Positions 1 to 4,176 of a stretch of DNA of 5,349 nt are shown one piece after another. A program made the position numbers and the translations under genes. Origin of the DNA: DATNPH01 sp036703315 (GTDB lineage: Bacteria; Cyanobacteriota; Cyanobacteriia; Cyanobacteriales; Coleofasciculaceae); contig DATNPH010000069.1 in NCBI GenBank assembly GCA_036703315.1, forward strand, positions 1 to 5,349, given 5' to 3'. Under the pieces are notes generated by a model. That model was not told the origin of the DNA, did not search any database, and worked only from the letters and a program-made list of their open reading frames with translations. The number at the start of each line of letters is the position of its first letter. The first letter of the stretch is position 1.

Positions 1-206
1 AAATGTGGAAACGTGTCACCACTAACCCAAAAATTCATGTCTCCAATTTGAGGAGACATTTGTGTAATGTGGCAATACGTATGTAAGAAGCTTTTATTCC
101 AGATGTAGGGATCTTGATTACCACCAATAGAATCGTGATAAACAGTAACAGATTCAAACGTTGAAATAGTGCGACGGGGATGATAAATGAGATAACCACT
201 CACCAC
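1..206 (-). CDS. Unidentified protein, N-terminal 68 codons, runs off the left edge
   Basis: The reading frame is open from a GTG at 206-204 to the window edge with no stop. The peptide begins VVSGYLIYHPRRT and includes the stretches HDSIGGNQDPYIW and GDMNFWVSGDTFPH. It is rich in aromatic residues and has no signal peptide or membrane segment in the visible part. The start follows the stop of the GXGXG gene by only 2 nt, and an AGGAG lies 8 nt ahead of the first GTG. A second GTG follows immediately and could be used instead. The spacing makes it the third gene of the amidotransferase/GXGXG operon. I do not recognise the family. It does not look like the FMN-binding glutamate synthase-like subunit that usually accompanies this gene pair. 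That it is a gene is fairly secure from the ribosome site, tight spacing and open frame; no function is assigned. Confidence 0.68.
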   Translation of the reverse strand, partial: MVSGYLIYHPRRTISTFESVTVYHDSIGGNQDPYIWNKSFLHTYCHITQMSPQIGDMNFWVSGDTFPH

Positions 207-208
207 AA

Positions 209-913
209 TTAATACTCCTGATTTGCATCCGCATTCCAGTGATAGAGTTGCTTTGCGGAAGCAACCCGCTTAAATTCTTTGGGATTGTATGAGAAACCAG
301 CTTTGTCCAGTAGTTCAGCAACCACTTGGTAATCCGCTTCAGACATGGGTTCGAGTTGAGCATCGGCACCCAGCGATTTGATGCTGCCCCGCACATAAAT
401 GACGGCTTCATAGAGCGAATCTCCTAATGCCTCGCCTGCGTTACCACAGACGACAATGCGTCCGGCTTGCGCCATAAATGCACAAAAGCTACCGACGCTG
501 CCACCGACGACAATATCTGCCCCTTTGAGCGAAATGCCGCAGCGCAGACTGGCATCGCCATCAATAATCAACAACCCTCCATGAGCAGACGCGCCAGCGG
601 AAACAGACGCAAAGCCTTTGACGTGCACCCGACCCGACATCATGTTTTCGGCAACACCCGTTCCGGCATTGCCGTCAATTGTCACATTTGCCAGCTTATT
701 CATGCTTGCTGCGTAGTAGCCTACATGACCGAGGATTTCCACCTCAACCGGAGCATCCAGTCCAACGGCTATGTTATGTGCCCCATCAGGATTGAGAATG
801 CTAATCTTTTGCCCTCCATTTTGAGTTAGGTTGTGATGGATGTAGTGATTGATTTCGCGTAATGGGGTTTGAGCGAGATCGAAGGTTACACTGTCCGTTG
901 TCAGACTGTCCAT
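209..913 (-). CDS. GXGXG beta-helix protein, glutamate synthase C-terminal domain-like (GlxC/MgsB-like)
   Basis: This 234-residue protein corresponds to the stand-alone C-terminal domain of the glutamate synthase large subunit, the same fold as FmdC/FwdC. Residues ~75-180 carry glycine-spaced repeats typical of a right-handed beta-helix: VTIDGNAGTGVAEN (77-90), VHVKGFASVSAG (96-107), IIDGDASLRCG (116-126), IVVGGSVGSF (134-143), IVVCGNAGEALGD (153-165) and YVRGSI (173-178). No catalytic residues are expected; in glutamate synthase this domain is structural. In GlxBCD or N-methylglutamate synthase (MgsABC) the homologous subunit works with an amidotransferase and an FMN-binding subunit. The ATG lies inside the amidotransferase gene (13-bp overlap) and has AGGAG 8 nt upstream, so translation is probably coupled. 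Family assignment is strong; the substrate of the complex is not readable from the sequence. Likely cytoplasmic. Confidence 0.9.
   Translation of the reverse strand: MDSLTTDSVTFDLAQTPLREINHYIHHNLTQNGGQKISILNPDGAHNIAVGLDAPVEVEILGHVGYYAASMNKLANVTIDGNAGTGVAENMMSGRVHVKGFASVSAGASAHGGLLIIDGDASLRCGISLKGADIVVGGSVGSFCAFMAQAGRIVVCGNAGEALGDSLYEAVIYVRGSIKSLGADAQLEPMSEADYQVVAELLDKAGFSYNPKEFKRVASAKQLYHWNADANQEY
215..219 (-). promoter_or_regulatory. Ribosome binding site for the GTG-started gene at the left edge
   Basis: Read on the minus strand this is AGGAG, 8 nt ahead of the GTG at 206-204. It lies inside the last codons of the GXGXG gene. The same AGGAG-plus-8 layout precedes the GXGXG gene's own ATG (922-926), so it is this operon's normal initiation pattern. 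It is the main argument for the GTG start. Confidence 0.65.
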
Positions 914-1797
914 ACGTATAACTCCTCTGGTGCGGGTTCGTAGAGGTGGGCATTTTTGACATCGGGCAGGTGAGCCAGAGAACGGAATTCTGAAGCGATC
1001 GCTACATAGTCATCGGTTTCTGCAACCACCGCAGGCTTACAGGCAAACGCATCCCGCACCAGCGCAAGTTTATCGGCTGTTCCCATTAGGAATGTGTAAA
1101 AGCCGTCTAACTCTTCAAATCCTTGCTTAATCGCCGTTTCTAGATCATCGCCTTCCCGCATCCGCCATTCTAAAAAGCGGCAAGCAGCTTCAGTATCATT
1201 GTCGGTTTCAAAGTGAATGCCGAGCGGTTCTAGTTGACGACGAATCGAATAGGGATTGGAGAGGGAGCCGTTATGCACGAGGCAAAAGTCTTCTCCCGCC
1301 GTAAACGGGTGAGCGTGGGCAGGTGTCACCGCAGATTCGGTCGCCATGCGGGTATGCGCGATCGCATGAGAGCCTTTAAGCGCCTTGAAATTGTAGCGAT
1401 CGGCAACAGTGGCTGGCTTGCCCGTGTCTTTGTAGAGGTCAATAGTTCGACCTGTAGAGAGCATATGCAGTTGAGGATAGTGAGTTTTGAGCCATTGCTT
1501 GATTTGATCGGGCGCAAAATCAGAAGTCAGTACTGCCTGATTACCATGAATTTGAATGTCTGGGCTGGCATTGAAATGGGTCTGAAAGGCTTGCGCCATA
1601 CCTGACCAATCAAAATCTTTTCCGCCGGAGTAGAGGCTGTATTTGCGATGCGGCTCTGGCAACGTGGCGGTGAATATGGCAAGTCCGGCGGAGTCTGGGC
1701 CGCGATCACTCATACCTATTAGCATGGGAACCATGAGTTCACCCAACAATTCTCGCCATTCTGGTTTTTTAATCAGTAGTCCAACAATTCCACACAT
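901..1797 (-). CDS. Class II glutamine amidotransferase (GlxB/MgsA-like)
   Basis: This 298-residue Ntn-type glutaminase domain would release ammonia from glutamine for a partner synthase. The protein opens MCGIVGL, so Cys2 is exposed as the N-terminal nucleophile once Met1 is removed. That fixes the start, which has AGGTG 4 nt upstream. Other class II motifs are DRGPDSAG (31-38), HTRMATES (148-155), HAHPF (161-165), HNGSLSN (175-181) and TDNDTEA (198-204). There is no synthetase, isomerase or FMN domain, so it is not GlmS, PurF, AsnB or full-length GltB. It matches the separate amidotransferase subunit of GlxBCD or N-methylglutamate synthase. Its 3' end overlaps the GXGXG gene by 13 bp. A glutamine synthetase remnant lies just upstream on the same strand, consistent with an ancestral glutamine/glutamate operon. 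No convincing promoter or NtcA-type GTA-N8-TAC site was seen upstream. Confidence 0.92.
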   Translation of the reverse strand: MCGIVGLLIKKPEWRELLGELMVPMLIGMSDRGPDSAGLAIFTATLPEPHRKYSLYSGGKDFDWSGMAQAFQTHFNASPDIQIHGNQAVLTSDFAPDQIKQWLKTHYPQLHMLSTGRTIDLYKDTGKPATVADRYNFKALKGSHAIAHTRMATESAVTPAHAHPFTAGEDFCLVHNGSLSNPYSIRRQLEPLGIHFETDNDTEAACRFLEWRMREGDDLETAIKQGFEELDGFYTFLMGTADKLALVRDAFACKPAVVAETDDYVAIASEFRSLAHLPDVKNAHLYEPAPEELYVWTV

Positions 1798-1853
1798 AAT
1801 TCACCTAATTCGATTTTGGATTTTGAATGGGTTGTTCAATGGCTCGAAAACAA

Positions 1854-2006
1854 TTAGAAGAACTCCAAATAGCGCTGCACTGCCTATGCCGAAACATGAC
1901 GCATGTATTCCATCCATTCCATACGTTTCAGGCTCATAAATTCATCTGCCAGCACACCCAAGACACCTTGGGCTATATACTCTTTACATGAATGCCACAC
2001 TAGCTC
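1854..2006 (-). pseudogene. C-terminal remnant of a glutamine synthetase (GlnT/GS-III-like)
   Basis: Read on the minus strand from 2006, one frame gives GVLGVLADEF, then LKRMEWMEYMRHVSA. An amber TAG (1886-1884) follows, and the same frame continues AVQRYLEFF to a TAA (1856-1854). This is the C-terminal helix pattern of glutamine synthetases: a D/E-E-F-x-x-L-K-R-x-E-W segment, then H-V-S-x-W and a final R-Y-L-x-x-F. The amber sits where that pattern has a conserved Trp, so a single TGG-to-TAG change would explain it. The frame is closed by a TAA at 2009-2007, and nothing glutamine-synthetase-like could be read beyond ~2010, so the ATP- and glutamate-binding parts are gone. GlnT-type synthetases commonly cluster with GlxBCD-like subunits, which fits its place 56 bp upstream of the amidotransferase. 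The subfamily is an inference from these C-terminal residues; the loss of function is clear. Confidence 0.72.
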
Positions 2007-2114
2007 TTACTTTGGCACTGAAATAAAGTATAGCGTCAATGATTTTATGCATCTATTGCATAGAATAATTCTTGCTTTGCATGGCGTATTAATTTTGGTA
2101 GCATAAGAATCTTT

Positions 2115-2145
2115 TTGCAAAAATTTGTCACTTTAGACTTATATA
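2115..2145 (+). promoter_or_regulatory. Possible relic promoter for the dead plus-strand lipoprotein gene
   Basis: TTGCAA at 2115-2120 and TATATA at 2140-2145 are 19 bp apart in an AT-rich stretch, about 90 bp ahead of the ATG at 2236. The -35 match is moderate and the spacing is longer than the ideal 17 bp, so this is weak. Confidence 0.18.
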
Positions 2146-2235
2146 TCAAGTGCAGTTTCAACAACTGAATATCTCACGAATTCTATTGGAAGCATTCTTT
2201 GAAACGCGGTTTGAGCAAGCAAGGAATCAAGCAGA

Positions 2236-2394
2236 ATGGCAAACCTTTCAAGGCGACGGTTCGTGCTGGCATCCGGTGCAACGGCGATCGCCACATAGCT
2301 GATGCACGGTTGCAGCACAGAGTTTAACCTGGAAACCGATGCTCCTGGCACAACCCTATCCAGCAGTGTTCCCTCTTGCGCCCGCTTGTACTAG
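2236..2394 (+). pseudogene. N-terminal relic of a Tat-exported lipoprotein, NrtA/CmpA-like binding protein
   Basis: From the ATG at 2236 the peptide is MANLSRRRFVLASGATAIAT, then an amber at 2296-2298. The same frame continues LMHGCSTEFN and stays open to a TAG at 2392-2394. The first part is a classic twin-arginine signal (S-R-R-x-F-V-L and a hydrophobic ATAIA run). The part after the amber supplies a lipobox ending in Cys (L-M-H-G-C). Signal and lipobox in one frame, interrupted by one stop codon, indicate a nonsense-mutated lipoprotein leader. Leaders of this composition are typical of cyanobacterial nitrate/bicarbonate ABC-transporter binding proteins (NrtA, CmpA). AAGGA at 2221-2225 is a plausible ribosome site. 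Only ~53 codons remain, followed directly by the oppositely oriented AIR-synthase-like gene, so the binding domain is deleted. Which transporter it came from is uncertain. A functional 20-residue peptide is possible but unlikely. Confidence 0.62.
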
Positions 2395-2413
2395 TACTAG
2401 GTTCTTCCCAATC

Positions 2414-3505
2414 CTAAGCCCGGAGCGGCGATTCCTCGCCACAATCCGTTGAGAAGCCAGTTAATTTCTGTTGAGACAGATCCCAAAACACAATAGATTC
2501 CTGCTGTGATAGCGATAGCGAATCGGTAGCAACGTTAGGAGCATCAGCGCTGCGTACTTCCTTGAAGAAGCCGTTGGGCGCAGCCCTTCGGGAAGGGTAG
2601 GCTAGCGCAGATTGCAACACAAGTTGCTGGGTTGGCTGAACTTCTCCAACAACCTCGCAGACTAAGCTTTGCTGATGAAAATAGGACTGAACAGCCGAGG
2701 CATTATCAGGACGAACGCTGAGGAGAAACCCGTAGCTGGGAAAACTAATCAGCCAACGTTCCAGGGCTAATTCTTCTGGACAGGGAACTTGGTCTAAATT
2801 CAGAACGGCTCCACAGCCGGACGTTTCCAGCAACATCAGAAGAGTGCCAATAATCCCTCCATTGCTGATATCTTTGCCAGCATCGCATAACCCTGTTTCC
2901 GCTAGATATGGCAGAATTGCCAAATTTTCACGCAGCTGAACTGGATCGGCGGTTGTTGCAGCATCCCAAAAGGGGTATGTTGGATGAGATTTACCCCGGA
3001 AATCGGTGGCAACGAGCAGTAAATCTCCAGGCTGAGCATTAAAGCTGGTAATCAATCGCTTTGCACGCCCCAAAATAGCAACAGATAGAGCGTTGTAGGG
3101 GCTATGACAATTGGTATGTCCACCCACGATTGGAACGTTGTAAGCTTGGGCGGCTGCCTTCATGCCATCCCAAATGGAGTTCGTGCTGCTGCTAGACTGA
3201 CTCCACAAAGTATCTACAACGGCAATTGGACGCCCTCCCATTGCATAGATATCACTCACATTAACCATTACAGCAGACCAACCTGCAAACCAAGGTTCTG
3301 TCTCTAGAAATTGAGGTAAAATTCCCTCTGCCGCTAACAGCAGATACCCGTCTCCATCTGGGATTGCAGCACAATCATCTCCCAGTAAAACCTTGGAAGA
3401 AGCCCACTGTGCCCCGACTCCTAACGCTTGCGATGCGGTTTGAATGTCTTGCTTTTGCAGGAGACTGAGAGATTGTTGGAGTTTTGCAGCGAGTGAGGAT
3501 AGCAT
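2414..3505 (-). CDS. AIR-synthase (PurM)-like protein, Sll0787 family
   Basis: This 363-residue protein belongs to the PurM/SelD/HypE/ThiL ATP-binding superfamily. Members use ATP to activate an amide or similar oxygen; this family's substrate is not known to me. Visible motifs are GDDCAAI (42-48), the phosphate/metal-binding loop of the family; NVSDIYAMGGRP (82-93), the signature helix; VGGHTN (127-132); and KDISNGGIIGTL (211-222). A C-terminal WDLSQQKLTGF lies at 341-351. The ATG overlaps the acetyltransferase stop by one base (TGATG), with GAGG 7 nt upstream, so translation is probably coupled. It is the last gene of the Nit1-type operon seen here. Residues ~300-321 (ALAYPSRRAAPNGFFKEVRSAD) derive from an interspersed repeat and fall between the conserved core and the C-terminal motif. 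All family motifs are intact, so the protein is probably still made. Family assignment is confident; biochemical role is not. Confidence 0.9.
   Translation of the reverse strand: MLSSLAAKLQQSLSLLQKQDIQTASQALGVGAQWASSKVLLGDDCAAIPDGDGYLLLAAEGILPQFLETEPWFAGWSAVMVNVSDIYAMGGRPIAVVDTLWSQSSSSTNSIWDGMKAAAQAYNVPIVGGHTNCHSPYNALSVAILGRAKRLITSFNAQPGDLLLVATDFRGKSHPTYPFWDAATTADPVQLRENLAILPYLAETGLCDAGKDISNGGIIGTLLMLLETSGCGAVLNLDQVPCPEELALERWLISFPSYGFLLSVRPDNASAVQSYFHQQSLVCEVVGEVQPTQQLVLQSALAYPSRRAAPNGFFKEVRSADAPNVATDSLSLSQQESIVFWDLSQQKLTGFSTDCGEESPLRA
2546..2608 (-). repeat. Interspersed palindromic repeat translated within the AIR-synthase-like gene
   Basis: The segment contains CCCTTC (2584-2589) paired with GAAGGG (2592-2597), an outer pair GCTGCG (2549-2554) with CGCAGC (2579-2584), and the self-complementary AGCGCT (2546-2551) and GCTAGC (2601-2606). 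Its minus-strand translation, with AYPSRRAAPNGFF and a following KEVRSA, is a peptide I recognise from repeat-derived insertions in filamentous cyanobacterial proteins. It keeps the host frame, so it reads as about 21 extra residues. The exact boundaries are approximate, because no uninterrupted homologue could be aligned. Confidence 0.6.
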
Positions 3506-4107
3506 CAGGATGCCTCAATGCTGTTCGGATAAAGCCGACCTAACCCCCCCAACCCCTCTCCTAAAAGGAGAGGGGTTGGGGGAGAGGTTAACCGAGCAGT
3601 ATTGTAGGAAACCTCTCTTGCCTGAAGGGATAGGATAGGACGGGGTTCAGTACCGGGGGGATAGAAATTCAGGTCAGCTTCCATTAGGTGATGAGGGCGA
3701 TCGCAAATAATGATCTCCTCCGTCGTCTCCCAGTGAAGTCGCTGGAAAAATCGCACATTTTGCAGCTGTACCGTTGCTAAAAACTGTTTGCAGCCCCAAG
3801 TGTTGGCAGTCGTAACGGCTTTGTAGATGAGTCCTTTACCAATTTGCCAGCCTCTGCGATAGTCCGGATGTGTACCTAGTCTGCCGCCATACCAGATGCC
3901 TGGTTCAACTTCGTAAATTCGCACAACCCCGACTACTTTATTGATATCAGTTGCGATCGCCACAATGGGATACGCAATTTTGTCAATTTCATCGACATCA
4001 TCTCCCTGAAAGAGTTGCTGTTCTTCAGCAAAGATGGAGCGACGAAGTGTAAAGTAAGCAGCAATTTCCTGAGAATCCGTTGCTAGTTTAAATTGGTAAG
4101 TCTTCAT
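3505..4107 (-). CDS. GNAT N-acetyltransferase, Sll0786/MSMEG_0567 nitrogen-starvation family
   Basis: This 200-residue protein carries a GCN5-related acetyltransferase domain over about residues 1-150. The N-terminal part includes FTLRRSIFAEEQQLF (19-33). The acetyl-CoA-binding motif A is GGRLGTHPDYRRGWQIGKG (74-92), in which RRGWQIG replaces the usual R/Q-x-x-G-x-G/A with Gln at one Gly position. A helix and NVRFFQRLHWE (117-127) match the C-terminal GNAT motif. The acceptor substrate is unknown. The gene lies 68 bp after the radical SAM gene and shares one base with the AIR-synthase-like gene; as I recall, the two are fused in mycobacteria (MSMEG_0567). No clear Shine-Dalgarno precedes the ATG, but the conserved-looking MKTYQFKLAT start supports it. 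Residues ~173-189 (LTSPPTPLLLGEGLGGL) are encoded by an interspersed palindrome, so the last ~30 residues are probably an acquired tail. Confidence 0.88.
   Translation of the reverse strand: MKTYQFKLATDSQEIAAYFTLRRSIFAEEQQLFQGDDVDEIDKIAYPIVAIATDINKVVGVVRIYEVEPGIWYGGRLGTHPDYRRGWQIGKGLIYKAVTTANTWGCKQFLATVQLQNVRFFQRLHWETTEEIIICDRPHHLMEADLNFYPPGTEPRPILSLQAREVSYNTARLTSPPTPLLLGEGLGGLGRLYPNSIEAS
3541..3590. repeat. Perfect 17-bp inverted repeat, interspersed element in the acetyltransferase 3' end
   Basis: CCCCCAACCCCTCTCCT (3546-3562) is the exact reverse complement of 3566-3582, with an AAA loop. An outer TAACC/GGTTA pair (3541-3545 with 3586-3590) extends the stem past a 3-nt bulge. This is the widespread cyanobacterial element whose translation reads PPTPLLLGEG. 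It lies wholly in the acetyltransferase reading frame, 38 bp before that gene's stop, and would form a very stable hairpin in the mRNA just ahead of the next gene's start. Confidence 0.85.
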
Positions 4108-4143
4108 TGGAATGGCGAATTGAGTTACAAACTTCGGTTGTTC

Positions 4144-4176
4144 AGATCCCCGACTTCTTGAAGAAGTCGGGGATCT
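4144..4176. repeat. Near-perfect palindrome spanning the radical SAM stop codon
   Basis: AGATCCCCGACTTCTT (4144-4159) is the exact reverse complement of 4161-4176 around a single central G, giving at least a 15-bp stem with a 3-nt loop. It is a common interspersed palindrome of filamentous cyanobacteria. It includes the first plus-strand base of the radical SAM stop (TAA, 4178-4176) and fills half of the 68-bp gap before the acetyltransferase gene. There is no T-run after it, so it is better read as an mRNA-stabilising or attenuating hairpin than as an intrinsic terminator. Confidence 0.85.

Larger units (their letters stand above)
1798..2413. other. 616-bp region without an intact gene; holds two gene relics
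   Basis: The amidotransferase start and the AIR-synthase-like gene's 3' end flank this stretch. About 1854-2006 is the tail of a decayed glutamine synthetase on the minus strand. About 2236-2394 is the head of a decayed Tat lipoprotein on the plus strand. Between them, 2010-2140 is AT-rich with no recognisable coding content. I saw no hairpin followed by a T-run after the AIR-synthase-like stop, so the right-hand operon may be transcribed into this region. Short open frames here (for example plus 1903-2106 and minus 2139-2351) show no family features and are not called as genes. Confidence 0.7.

Noticed and set aside
1812..1825. Two tandem copies of GATTTTG
   Set aside because: Heptamer repeats occur in cyanobacteria, but two copies can arise by chance.
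1905..1924. GTA...TAC resembling an NtcA nitrogen-control site
   Set aside because: The gap between the half-sites is 14 bp, not the required 8, and the sequence is explained by glutamine synthetase remnant codons. No correctly spaced GTA-N8-TAC was found when scanning roughly 1900-2140.
1903..2106. Plus-strand open frame of 67 codons
   Set aside because: It lies antisense to the glutamine synthetase remnant and then in AT-rich spacer. Its composition is unlike a real protein and it has no ribosome site.
2102..2302. Plus-strand open frame with a protein-like stretch (RILLEAFFETRFEQARNQAEW)
   Set aside because: It has no convincing start or ribosome site and no recognisable family. It overlaps the better supported Tat-leader relic in another frame.
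2388..2400. Overlapping short palindromes GTACTAGTAC and CTAGTACTAG after the AIR-like gene
   Set aside because: They are too short for a stable hairpin and no T-run follows in either direction, so they are not called as a terminator.
2427..2440. GGCGA/TCGCC hairpin at the very end of the AIR-like gene, possibly another repeat
   Set aside because: The stem is only 5 bp and I could not recognise the flanks as a known repeat.
3444..3638. Plus-strand open frame containing TPPTPLLKGEGLGER
   Set aside because: The palindrome reads similarly on both strands. This is the mirror of the repeat, antisense to two real genes.
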